Source: Paenibacillus algorifonticola
GTDB lineage: Bacteria; Bacillota; Bacilli; Paenibacillales; Paenibacillaceae
Assembly (NCBI RefSeq): GCF_000971975.1
Contig: NZ_KQ040781.1
Span: forward strand, 1 to 64,000
Reading direction: 5' to 3'
Length of the DNA: 64,000 bases
Under the pieces are notes generated by a model, which was not told the origin of the DNA, did not search any database, and saw only the letters and a program-made list of their open reading frames with translations. This document shows, one piece after another, positions 51,411 through 59,817 of the stretch. The position numbers and the translations under genes were made by a program. Position 1 is the stretch's first letter; each line of letters begins with the position of its first letter.

Positions 51411-51497
51411 TGGTGCGGTCGAGAGGACTCGAACCTCCACGGCTGTTACACCACTAGAACCTGAATCTAGCGCGTCTGCCAATTCCGCCACGACCGC
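51411..51497 (-). tRNA. tRNA-Leu (anticodon CAG)
   Basis: 87 bases including an encoded CCA. Acceptor stem GCGGTCG/CGACCGC, anticodon stem CTAGA/TCTAG with loop TTCAGGT, long variable arm as in class II tRNAs, and T-arm GGAGG-TTCGAGT-CCTCT. Confidence 0.95.
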
Positions 51498-51610
51498 AAA
51501 TGCAAAATTTACATTTTTAATTTAGCATGTTGTCATGGGGGAAGTCAAGTTTGCTTAAAAAGTTGAAATTTTCAGATTAATGCACTGCGTAATCACTGGC
51601 GTGTATCCCA

Positions 51611-52366
51611 TTACTTTGGGCTCTCATATATGTTAAACCAAATACCATGACCGTCTACGCTGCTAATGGAGTAGGTTATTCCTTCTTCTTCAACCCAATT
51701 ATCCATGTTGTAGTAATCAAAATTGGAGTCCTCATATAAAAGAGAAATTAATATGTCCTCAACATTCGTATTAATTTTCGAGAGCGGATTAGCGGCTGCT
51801 ACAGCAATGTGGATAGTATTTAGAAAATAATCTAACGTTTCAGGTGTTGCATCGATAGGGATATGGATAGTTAATCTTCCGATACTACCGTCTACTGGAT
51901 TAATTATTCCGTCCAGCTTATGAGTATCCGAGAAATAATAATTATAAAATAAACTTCCAGCGCTGCCCTCTTTAACGGTTATTTCACCTAATTGAATCGA
52001 AGGATACATCAGCAAAGCGGCCTCATTAAATGTCGCTTGCAAATCATCCAAGTCATCCCAAATTTTGAAGGTGCCTGTTTCTCCCTCCATTTCCGCTACT
52101 TGTTCGGGCCGTTCTTCTTCTGCCTCATTGTCCCAATACTCTTCTACAGACAATGGGGAGTAAGTTTCATCTTCGAAAGCTGAAGCTTCCTCTTCAAATG
52201 CTGGAGTTGCTTCTATACTTACTTCTGTATTCGCGGCCTGCTCGGTCGGAAAAGTCCTCATTGGCGCGAAGTAGCCTAGCAACGTTTTGTTTATTAAATA
52301 GCCAAGTAAAATGGAGCCAATCAATAATATGATGATCGTCCAAATAATATAAAATGATTTATGCAA
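51611..52366 (-). CDS. membrane-anchored protein of unknown function
   Basis: 251 residues. One N-terminal membrane anchor (FYIIWTIIILLIGSILLGYL), an acidic Glu-rich linker (residues 45-95) and a soluble alpha-beta domain with YYFSDTHKLDGIINPVDGSI and GITYSISSVDGHGIWFNIYE. I recognise no family. No ribosome site is evident before the ATG. Monocistronic. Confidence 0.6.
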   Translation of the reverse strand: MHKSFYIIWTIIILLIGSILLGYLINKTLLGYFAPMRTFPTEQAANTEVSIEATPAFEEEASAFEDETYSPLSVEEYWDNEAEEERPEQVAEMEGETGTFKIWDDLDDLQATFNEAALLMYPSIQLGEITVKEGSAGSLFYNYYFSDTHKLDGIINPVDGSIGRLTIHIPIDATPETLDYFLNTIHIAVAAANPLSKINTNVEDILISLLYEDSNFDYYNMDNWVEEEGITYSISSVDGHGIWFNIYESPK

Positions 52367-52414
52367 ATGATCACGCTGCCTTTATGTAGAATGAGGTAGA
52401 AAAAAGCTTTATTT

Positions 52415-53245
52415 TTAGTCATAGAGGGCAAGCAGCTGCTCCCAAATACGAAATTCCTCGCCACAGGCAGGGCAATTCATATGTCCAGCCAGATAGGGCA
52501 GCTGTGCCTTAAGCTGCTCATCCTCCAAACACTCAGCTCGACTATGCACATAACGAAGGCTGGATTCCTCTGAGCTGGCAGGATCAGCAGGTATAATGGG
52601 CGCAGGAGCATCCTTGCCGTTAAATACGGGATCCGCCTTGTACGCGACAAGCTTCTCCCCGCTTTCATCCGGCCAAATGAACGTTTCGTTATCGCAAGCA
52701 GGGCATGCAGCCACATATTCATCACCCTCGCTGTGGGTTTGCAGCATGCCCGCAGCCGCTCGTTCCCCGTGAAAAGCAGCATCGGCGATTGCGATATAAC
52801 GTTTCTCGGAATCATCTTTATGGGGCTGGGCGTAGGCGGCGACCTGCTCGGACATTTCACCAAGCCTTTTAATCGCATCATAATAAGAAAGATAAATATC
52901 AGCCCGTACATTTGTATCAATATCAGGTACTAATTCCTCAAATACTGCTGGCATTTCCGATGTTAAATCACAAGTATTATTTGCTTCAAATAAACCGCAG
53001 GTGATGTAAATATCCAGCTTCACTTCTGGATCGTTAGAGAGACGGGCGATTTCCGCCAAATAAGGGACCGCAGCGTAGGTACACGGGTAAATCGTATTTT
53101 GATGATAAAGCTGTTCCCAGTAAAGCTCATCTTTGACCTCTGAGTCATAATTTTGCGTTAACTGCTGCAGCATTTCCGGTACGGAATCGGCGAAGCCATA
53201 AGGACCTTCCAGTTTCGACCAAATAGAGCTATTTAAATCGAGCAT
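52415..53245 (-). CDS. HEAT-like helical protein with C-terminal zinc-ribbon cysteines
   Basis: 276 residues. The N-terminal two thirds (LYWEQLYHQNTIYPCTYAAV, then YLAEIARLSNDPEVKLD, ADIYLSYYDAIKRLGEM) look like HEAT-repeat helices; two CPAC motifs (AACPACDNETF and MNCPACGEEFRIW) could share a zinc ion. ATG 53245 is preceded by AGGAGGAG; the open frame continues upstream to 53422 but without a site. Function unknown. Confidence 0.7.
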   Translation of the reverse strand: MLDLNSSIWSKLEGPYGFADSVPEMLQQLTQNYDSEVKDELYWEQLYHQNTIYPCTYAAVPYLAEIARLSNDPEVKLDIYITCGLFEANNTCDLTSEMPAVFEELVPDIDTNVRADIYLSYYDAIKRLGEMSEQVAAYAQPHKDDSEKRYIAIADAAFHGERAAAGMLQTHSEGDEYVAACPACDNETFIWPDESGEKLVAYKADPVFNGKDAPAPIIPADPASSEESSLRYVHSRAECLEDEQLKAQLPYLAGHMNCPACGEEFRIWEQLLALYD

Positions 53246-53448
53246 AACGAATCTCCTCCTCATAAATGAATAGCCAGCGTCCTTCCTAGCTATTTTACTA
53301 TGGAATTGGTCATTTTGGCGATATGTGACAAAGGATGCAGAAAAACGGCGAATTAATTTCCAGCATTCAGCATATTTTGCCGCAAGTTCACAAACAATGA
53401 AAGGGAATGAGTGATGACGCATTGATAGCGAATGAGGAGTGTTGAAGA

Positions 53449-54366
53449 ATGAACGCCAAGAGAAGCTATTTATGGAAAAAAAGGACGGTTAGGCTGCTTG
53501 GACTAATCCTCCTAGTTTTATCCATGAGCAATGGAACGGGAACCGCTTCTGTATTTGCAGCCCAGCAGCATTCGCTTTCTTCCGAGCAGCGGCAATGGAT
53601 TTCGGAATCGCACCCGCCTGGGCAAGGGGCATCAAATGCAGCAGAATCTCAGGCGCAGGAGCAGCGCCATCTTGCCATCGTCATTGACGATTTCGGCAAT
53701 GATATGGCTGGCACGGAGGAAATGCTGAAGCTGCCGATCAAGTTTACAGCGGCGGTTATGCCGTTTATGCCATCTACACGCAAAGATGCGGAGGAGGCAC
53801 ATCGGCTCGGGCATGATGTCATCGTGCATATGCCAATGGAGCCCAATAAGGGCTTGCGAAAATGGCTCGGTCCCGGCGCCATTACGGCAGACCTAAGCGA
53901 TGCCGAAATCCGCAAGCGGATTAATGCAGCCATTGACAATGTGCCTCATGCGATTGGCATGAATAATCATATGGGGTCCAAGGTGACTGCGGATGAACGG
54001 ATTATGCGGATCGTGCTTGACGTTTGCAAGCAGCGCGGGTTGTTTTTCCTCGACAGCCGGACGACCTATAAAACCGTTGTGCCGAAGGTATCCAAGGAGC
54101 TTGGCGTACCGCTGCTGTCCAACGATGTTTTTCTCGATGATGTGTATACATTGCAGCATATTGGCAAGCAAATGAACGAAGTGCAGAAGCATCTCGCTAC
54201 GCATGTTACATGCGTCGTAATCGGTCATGTGGGGCCTCCGGGAAAAAAAACAGCGGCTGTTCTAAGGCAGTCGATAGCTGATATGAACGCCGCCGTTTCC
54301 TTCGTCAAGCTGTCGGATATGGTCCTGCAATCATTTGGTGATCAGCTTGTACTGCCGAATCCCTGA
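53449..54366 (+). CDS. divergent polysaccharide deacetylase family protein (YibQ-like)
   Basis: 305 residues with a signal/anchor segment (11-38). LAIVIDDFGNDMAGTEEMLK, MPFMPSTRKDAEEAHRLGHDVIVHMPME (in pieces), GMNNHMGSKVT, FFLDSRTT and VIGHVGPPGKKT correspond to the DUF610/YibQ branch of the NodB fold, in which the metal-binding D-D and H residues are kept. Its substrate in the cell wall is unknown. It overlaps the convergent amidase gene by 36 bp. Confidence 0.85.
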   Translation: MNAKRSYLWKKRTVRLLGLILLVLSMSNGTGTASVFAAQQHSLSSEQRQWISESHPPGQGASNAAESQAQEQRHLAIVIDDFGNDMAGTEEMLKLPIKFTAAVMPFMPSTRKDAEEAHRLGHDVIVHMPMEPNKGLRKWLGPGAITADLSDAEIRKRINAAIDNVPHAIGMNNHMGSKVTADERIMRIVLDVCKQRGLFFLDSRTTYKTVVPKVSKELGVPLLSNDVFLDDVYTLQHIGKQMNEVQKHLATHVTCVVIGHVGPPGKKTAAVLRQSIADMNAAVSFVKLSDMVLQSFGDQLVLPNP

Positions 54367-55068
54367 AGCGATCGCTGATGCTATCTGCAGCTGCCCGCGG
54401 GGGTCGGTTAGCATCGTTCGATCATCAACATTGCTGACGAAGCCCATCTCGACAATAACGGCTGGCTGATATACGCGTCTGAGCAAATAAAACGGCTTGC
54501 CCTCCCTTGGGAGAAAGCGTGTGCGCTGCTGGCGATTAAGCGTGTCCTGAATGCAGAAAGCAAGCAGGGCGCTTTCCCCGCTGCTCTGATGCAGCACCAG
54601 CGGTCCGCGCTCCGAGCGGTCGGGTGTCCAATTAACATGGAGGCTGACAAGCAGCTGCGTAGGTATCTCCTCGGTGAGCTGCCTTCTTTGGGACAGATCG
54701 CGCCGATGCCGGGAGCCGCTAATATGCCAGCGATTATCGTCGCTAAGCGCATAATCGTCCGTGCGGTTCAGCACGGCGGTAATGCCTTGGCTGTTTAGGA
54801 GCAAGTAAAGCTTTTTCGCTACAGCAAGATTAATGTCCTTTTCCATTACGCCTCCTGCCGTTGCCCCGCCATCAATGCCGCCATGTCCTGCATCAATGAG
54901 TACGACAGAAGAAGGCATCGTCCAGTGTCCAGCATGGGATTCGGAAAGCTGAGAGGGTGAGGCGGAATCGTCTTCTGGAGCGTTGCTATTTCCTGTTGCC
55001 GTTGCTGTGGAATGGGCAGGAAGGCAGAAAAGCAGCGTAATCATCAAACATCGAATGTAAGCAAGCAC
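54331..55068 (-). CDS. N-acetylmuramoyl-L-alanine amidase (CwlD-like)
   Basis: 245 residues with a signal peptide (1-22) and an Amidase_3 domain from about residue 54. Zinc ligands H in DAGHGG, E in GGVMEKDIN and H in LLVSLHVNW; catalytic E in VEMGFVSN. Cleaves the peptide side chain from muramic acid; the size and the single-domain form resemble CwlD, which acts in spore cortex maturation. No separate wall-binding domain is present. Convergent overlap with the deacetylase-like gene. Confidence 0.86.
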   Translation of the reverse strand: MLAYIRCLMITLLFCLPAHSTATATGNSNAPEDDSASPSQLSESHAGHWTMPSSVVLIDAGHGGIDGGATAGGVMEKDINLAVAKKLYLLLNSQGITAVLNRTDDYALSDDNRWHISGSRHRRDLSQRRQLTEEIPTQLLVSLHVNWTPDRSERGPLVLHQSSGESALLAFCIQDTLNRQQRTRFLPREGKPFYLLRRVYQPAVIVEMGFVSNVDDRTMLTDPRGQLQIASAIASGIRQYKLITK

Positions 55069-55131
55069 ATGCCATCCTCCTTTTGAAAGGCTTTTGTCCT
55101 AGCTATAGCGTGGCTTAAAGGAGGAAATCTC

Positions 55132-55401
55132 ATGCATGTTTATGATTGGAGATGGCAGGGCAAACTGATATCATCAACGACTCAAGCAAAAAGGGGAGCG
55201 GCAGAAATGGCTAGCGGGGATGATTTAATTAAATATGTAACCGTTCAGGTTGTACAATATATGGAGAAGCCGAAAGATGAACGCAAGCAAATGAAAGCGT
55301 CAGCGAAGGCGATAAGGGAGCCATGGCTGACGCGTTGGTTTGGCTGGGGGCCTGTCAGTCTTATAATGTGGTGGCGGGGAAAAAGCGAGCGTCAGCGATA
55401 A
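55132..55401 (+). CDS. yqzE: YqzE family protein
   Basis: 89 residues as drawn. The conserved part starts at residue 26: ASGDDLIKYVTVQVVQYMEK, then DERKQMKASAKAIREPWLTR and WFGWGPVSLIMWW. ATG 55132 has an excellent AAAGGAGG site, whereas the family-length start ATG 55207 has only AGGGGAG; both may be used. In Bacillus yqzE lies at the end of the comG operon, but no comG genes are here. Function unknown. Confidence 0.72.
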   Translation: MHVYDWRWQGKLISSTTQAKRGAAEMASGDDLIKYVTVQVVQYMEKPKDERKQMKASAKAIREPWLTRWFGWGPVSLIMWWRGKSERQR

Positions 55402-56312
55402 AAATCACCTAGCTCTGCAAGCAGCGAAAGTGGCACATAACGCTGGCTTTCGCCAAGCTCATCCGTTTCAAGGGCGACGTAGACAGCGCCGTTATCCCAG
55501 CTGTGATAGCCAGTTGCCGACCACACATAAAGCATTTCGCCATTAAACCTTGCCGCTGTATAGGTAAGGTGTTTCTTTTTGTCCAAAATGTGCAGCACCT
55601 TTATGAAGGCTTTAGATTCTGCCTTACTTACAGGCGCATCTGTCAGCCATTGCAGCTTCTCGTAAGGGCTGAATGAAGGATTGGAAACCGCTTTAGTAAT
55701 ACCCGCGGTGGAGGTCATAGGCGGCGTTTCGTCTTGAATAAGCTTAAGCTCTTGGCTTGCCTCGGCGTTCCAGAGAGACGCAGTCAGCGGCACCGCTTCA
55801 CCGCTCATGGCATCGGTGTATGCGGTAGCCTTGCCGGAAATTTTCCAGACGGACAGCAGTGGATGAATATATAGCGGCGTACTCGTGGTGGTAGATGGAA
55901 TAAGTTCAAGCCGCTGAAGCGATTGCTGCAGCGTCGTTAAGTTATATAGATAGTCGCCAAGCCCATATTCACCTAAAATAAACCCGCCGCTCTGCGTTGC
56001 ATGGACAACGAGGTAGCCGACGGTTTTTTTGTGCTGGATAACGCTGGCCATCCAGCTGTGTGTGCCAGGGCCGAGTGCGGAAATATCGAGCGTTGCGCCT
56101 TGCCAGCTCTTGAAAGCAGGCTGCGCGGAGAGCTGCGCTGTCCATGCTTCAACATGGGCGAGGAGGGCAGTATCAACAGCATTTTCGGTTTCCGGCATGG
56201 CGGCAGCTTGCGGGAGCTGAAGGCTGCTTGTCCATAATAAAGCGCTTAATAATAATGCGCCGATCATTAGCTTGCGAATATGGCTCAGCAATAAATTCAC
56301 CCTTTTCTTCAT
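55392..56312 (-). CDS. exported protein of unknown function
   Basis: 306 residues with a signal peptide (residues 14-38, ending LPQAAAMPE). The mature part is alpha-beta with SGGFILGEYGLGDYLYNL, TTSTPLYIHPLLSVWKISGK and GEMLYVWSATGYHSWDNGAVYVAL (in pieces); I recognise no family. An in-frame TTG at 56291 has AAAAGGGTG six bases upstream and may be the real start, since the ATG at 56312 lies directly after a hairpin (GGCAG...CTGCC) without a ribosome site. Its 3' end overlaps yqzE by 10 bp. Confidence 0.65.
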   Translation of the reverse strand: MKKRVNLLLSHIRKLMIGALLLSALLWTSSLQLPQAAAMPETENAVDTALLAHVEAWTAQLSAQPAFKSWQGATLDISALGPGTHSWMASVIQHKKTVGYLVVHATQSGGFILGEYGLGDYLYNLTTLQQSLQRLELIPSTTTSTPLYIHPLLSVWKISGKATAYTDAMSGEAVPLTASLWNAEASQELKLIQDETPPMTSTAGITKAVSNPSFSPYEKLQWLTDAPVSKAESKAFIKVLHILDKKKHLTYTAARFNGEMLYVWSATGYHSWDNGAVYVALETDELGESQRYVPLSLLAELGDFYR

Positions 56313-56469
56313 GAGGCAGATCGCTAAAGTAGCGAATGCTGCCTATTATTAACTCGCAGCTTCATTATAAAAGGCGGAGCGGGAGAAGGCTGTTGGAATG
56401 TGTCAGGCATTCGGCAGCCTGTCCCGTTCTTTTTTTGCCGCAATGGTGCGGATCGGGTCTGATCTTCGT

Positions 56470-57672
56470 TTATTCAATACCTTCCAGGTGGAAAATACCG
56501 CAGTTAATGGCGGAAGCCGTCACGCGGGGCTCATATTGCCAGCGGATTTCCGATTGGCGCTGTTCATATTGCTCCCGTACGCTTTGTTTGAGCTCGTCAT
56601 CAGCCGCATGCTCGATTAACGGCTCATAATACAGCCGAATGCGTTCCAGCTCCTCTTCTAGCCGCTCGGTCGCGGCACCTGCCCATTCATAATCGTAGCT
56701 TTTCAGCTTGCGTTCCAGCGCCTGCTCCATAATGGACAGTGCCTTGTTAAAGGAAAGGCCATTTTTCGCCAGATGAATGTTTGCGGGCAGGCGTGGCGTG
56801 AGCTTCAAGCGCTGAAGCCGATCATGGAACTGCTCGGTGCAATACCCCGTTGCCAGCGAAATGCCATAGCTGTGTATTTCCTCGCGCTTGCGGTCGCAGG
56901 CGAACTCCACGCGCATATTGATGCCAAGCCAGGCGGTGTAAGGGGTAGAGCTGTAGGGCGAGGCGGCACCGCGTTCCGGTTCTTGAAAAAGAAAGACGTA
57001 GCTGCCCTTCGATTTTGCCGCACCAAACAGCTGATCCAGCTTGCGCGAGCCGAAATACATTTCCTCGCGCGGAATGCGCAGCCCCGTCTGATTGATATTG
57101 CCGTGCACGAAGCCGAGCGAGCGGCCAAGCGCTGCATCAGCTGCTGCCGCTTGGCCCGTGTCGGCTGCCGCTGTGCTGGCACTGCTATCAGCACTTTCGG
57201 CAGGGCCGGCCGCCGCAGAACCAGAACCCGCTGGCACCGTCGAGGTTGATGCTAAACCTGCCGTATCACCGTGGACGGTTGGACTTGCAATTGTATTTGC
57301 GGGGCCTATGCCCGCATCAGGCCTCACGCTGCTTGCTGCACCGGGAAACGCTGCTGCACCTGCGCTTCCTATAGAGCCCGCTGCGGTGCCCGCCGCCCCG
57401 AATGCGCCGCCCGGCAAGCGCTGCTGCGCGGGCAGTGTCCCGGCTTGAGCGGCGTCATATTTTTCGCGGTCGGTTACGAGCAGGTAGGTCATCGTCTCGG
57501 GAGCGGCATTCGTACGGTCAACGAAGCTCCAGTAGTAGGGGCGGTTCGTCAGCTCCCGATCCGCATCAGGAGACAGTTTTACGGTGAAATGGCAGGGCGA
57601 TTTCTCCAAAACCTGGCACTGCGTCGCCTCCAAATATCGCTGTACAAACTTGTGTACCTGCTTCTCATTCAT
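56470..57672 (-). CDS. yqhG: YqhG family protein with Ala/Gly-rich insertion
   Basis: 400 residues. NEKQVHKFVQRYLEATQCQV, YYWSFVDRTNAAPETMTYLL and YFGSRKLDQLFGAAKSKGSY match YqhG of Bacillus, which is about 260 residues. The surplus is a low-complexity stretch, about residues 85-195, of Ala, Gly, Ser, Pro and Thr, with higher GC than the rest. The start overlaps the stop of the helicase gene by 8 bp (ATGAATGA), the same pairing as yqhH-yqhG in Bacillus. Biochemical role unknown. Confidence 0.82.
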   Translation of the reverse strand: MNEKQVHKFVQRYLEATQCQVLEKSPCHFTVKLSPDADRELTNRPYYWSFVDRTNAAPETMTYLLVTDREKYDAAQAGTLPAQQRLPGGAFGAAGTAAGSIGSAGAAAFPGAASSVRPDAGIGPANTIASPTVHGDTAGLASTSTVPAGSGSAAAGPAESADSSASTAAADTGQAAAADAALGRSLGFVHGNINQTGLRIPREEMYFGSRKLDQLFGAAKSKGSYVFLFQEPERGAASPYSSTPYTAWLGINMRVEFACDRKREEIHSYGISLATGYCTEQFHDRLQRLKLTPRLPANIHLAKNGLSFNKALSIMEQALERKLKSYDYEWAGAATERLEEELERIRLYYEPLIEHAADDELKQSVREQYEQRQSEIRWQYEPRVTASAINCGIFHLEGIE

Positions 57673-59497
57673 GTCTAATCTCCACCGTCTGCCCAAGGGC
57701 CGTCATTTGTGACACTATTTGCGTTCCTGCCTGCAGCTCAGGGCCTTGTTGCACCTCATCGCGAATTTGCGTAATCGAGGAGGCGAGATCGCTAATTTTC
57801 TCGCGCAGCTCCGTATCGCTGCCGCCTGATTCGAGCAGCATGCGGGCAAGCTGCTGCTCCAGCGAGCCATCCTTTTTCTCAAAACGCTCCAAAATATGAT
57901 CCAGCTCGCCAATCACAAGCTCAAACATATTAATTTTTTCATGCAGCAAATGCACAATATGCTCTTCTATCGTCCCGAGGGTGCATAGGTTGTAAATCTT
58001 GACATCCTCGGTTTGTCCGAGCCGGTGGACGCGGCCAATTCGCTGCTCTACGCGCATCGGGTTCCACGGCAGATCGAAGTTGATCATATGGTGGCAAAAC
58101 TGCAAATTGATGCCTTCGCCGCCCGCCTCTGTTGCAATCAATACTTGGGCCCGGCCGCGGAACAGGTCCATCATCCAATCCTTTTTGCCGCGGTTCATCC
58201 CGCCCCTGTAAGGGACGGCAATCATGTCGTGAGAACGGAAATATTGCAGCAAATACTCCTGCGTAGCCCGATACTCGGTGAAAATAATAACTTTATCGTT
58301 CATTTCCTTCACGAGCTCAAGCGCCTTCTCCGCCTTCGTATTGGCTTCAATTTTTTTAATAAACTCGACGAGCTCCCATATTTTTGCGCGGACGGGTGAA
58401 TCCTCAGCCGTCTTTTTGAACATATTGACGAGAGTCAGGAAGACAGCATCGCGGCTGCTGCAAACTTCGCGCTGGAGCGTGACCAAGGGCAGCATGCTGC
58501 TCAGGTCGGGGCCGCTCTCATCGTAGCGTTCATGCACGAAGGCAGTCACGGCGTCGTAAAGCGCCTGCTCGTCAGCTGACAGCTGCAGCGGAATATTTTT
58601 CACAAAACGTTTCGTAAAAGAAATGCCGCCGTCGCCGCGGCGATTGCGGATCATAATGCTGGACAGCGCCGTTTGCAGCTGCTCCTCGTTTTTCGGAAGA
58701 CGCTTGTCCACGACGAAGTTTGCGGCGAACTCGCTTTGGCGTCCGAGCTGGCCAGGCTTGAGCAGAGTGATCAAATTGTACAGCTCGTCCAAATTGTTTT
58801 GCACCGGCGTTGCGGTGAGCAGCAGACAATATTTTTTGCGCAGCTCGGTGACGAACTGGTAGTTGGTCGTTTTTTTGTTTTTGAGCTTATGCGCCTCGTC
58901 GATGATGACCATATCGTAGTCGGTACCGAGAATGACGTCGCGATGCGGATCGCGTTTAGCCGTATCCATCGAAGCGACGACGACGTCATAATGCCATGTG
59001 TGGGCTTTTTTCTGAGCGACGGCGGAAATGCCGAATTTTTGATTCAGCTCGCGCACCCATTGCAGCACAAGCGAGGCTGGCACCAGAATGAGCGTACGGC
59101 GCACGAGCCCGCGAACGATGTATTCCTTTAGCACGAGCCCAGCTTCAATCGTTTTGCCGAGTCCCACCTCATCAGCGAGAATGGCGCGTCCGCCCATTTC
59201 ATGCAGCACCTTGCGCGCGGTCGAGATTTGATGGGGCATCGGTTCGAGCATCGGCAGACTGCGCAAGCATTGCAGCTGCTCGAAGCTTTCAATTCTTTTT
59301 GCTTGCTCCGCCTCCATCGATAGCTGATATAATGTCCAGTCGTCCCATGGCCCGTTTTTGGCGATACGGTTTTGCAGCTCGTCAAAGGTGGAACGGTCAT
59401 ATTGCAAATCTACGAGCGGATGAAGCTTGCGGGTGACGAGAGCAGCATCTGGAGCGGCGGAAGATCCGTGTAGCGGTTGTTTATTATCTAAAGACAA
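57665..59497 (-). CDS. yqhH: SNF2-family helicase YqhH
   Basis: 610 residues. SF2 motifs in order: AILADEVGLGKTIEAGLVLK (I), VPASLVLQWVREL (Ia), MVIIDEAHKLKN (II), LLLTATPVQNNLDELY (III), ATEAGGEGINLQFCHHMINF (V), RVEQRIGRVHRLGQ (VI). This is the RapA/HepA-like branch that remodels protein-DNA or polymerase complexes. TTG 59497 has AAAGGAG eight bases upstream; ATG 59515 and TTG 59527 are in-frame alternatives. Operon with yqhG. A stem-loop (59583-59615) lies in its upstream region. Confidence 0.87.
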   Translation of the reverse strand: MSLDNKQPLHGSSAAPDAALVTRKLHPLVDLQYDRSTFDELQNRIAKNGPWDDWTLYQLSMEAEQAKRIESFEQLQCLRSLPMLEPMPHQISTARKVLHEMGGRAILADEVGLGKTIEAGLVLKEYIVRGLVRRTLILVPASLVLQWVRELNQKFGISAVAQKKAHTWHYDVVVASMDTAKRDPHRDVILGTDYDMVIIDEAHKLKNKKTTNYQFVTELRKKYCLLLTATPVQNNLDELYNLITLLKPGQLGRQSEFAANFVVDKRLPKNEEQLQTALSSIMIRNRRGDGGISFTKRFVKNIPLQLSADEQALYDAVTAFVHERYDESGPDLSSMLPLVTLQREVCSSRDAVFLTLVNMFKKTAEDSPVRAKIWELVEFIKKIEANTKAEKALELVKEMNDKVIIFTEYRATQEYLLQYFRSHDMIAVPYRGGMNRGKKDWMMDLFRGRAQVLIATEAGGEGINLQFCHHMINFDLPWNPMRVEQRIGRVHRLGQTEDVKIYNLCTLGTIEEHIVHLLHEKINMFELVIGELDHILERFEKKDGSLEQQLARMLLESGGSDTELREKISDLASSITQIRDEVQQGPELQAGTQIVSQMTALGQTVEIRHE

Positions 59498-59700
59498 GGG
59501 AGCAGCTCCTTTCATCGTTAAAGCCAATCATTCATCGTCCAATCGAACAAAATGAGTAGGTTGCAATCTTTGTTTCTAGTATGGCCCTTTCATCGCCTAT
59601 TCATAAGAAAGGGCCAAAAAAAGCGTGAGGACAAGCAAAGGAAAGCGCAGGCTTTGGCCAACGAGAAAATTGGGCGTTTTTGGCTGGAAATGAAGGAGAA

Positions 59701-59749
59701 ACACAATATGTAGTATGTTATAATGATATTTAGACACAATATATCGGAT
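59701..59749 (+). promoter_or_regulatory. paired NrdR boxes around an extended -10 promoter
   Basis: ACACAATATGTAGTAT (59701-59716) and ACACAATATATCGGAT (59734-59749) both resemble the NrdR box (ACACwATATaTwGTGT) and are 33 bases apart, about three helical turns. Between them is TGTTATAAT (59716-59724), an extended -10. Confidence 0.75.
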
Positions 59750-59817
59750 TTGTGGGACGCCGTGTTAGCGGGCAAATAGGTGGGTTTTTGCAAATGTGAG
59801 GAGAGGCGGCGTTACTT

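Noticed and set aside
56773..57448. Open frames antisense to yqhG
   Set aside because: They are produced by the GC-rich Ala/Gly codons on the opposite strand and lack ribosome sites and domains.
57999..59131. Several open frames antisense to the SNF2 helicase gene
   Set aside because: They are shadows of a gene with clear helicase motifs in order and carry no motif of their own.
59583..59615. GGCCCTTTC/GAAAGGGCC inverted repeat upstream of yqhH
   Set aside because: The A run follows on the plus strand, so it is not a terminator for either direction; no further copy was seen, so it is left as a simple stem-loop.
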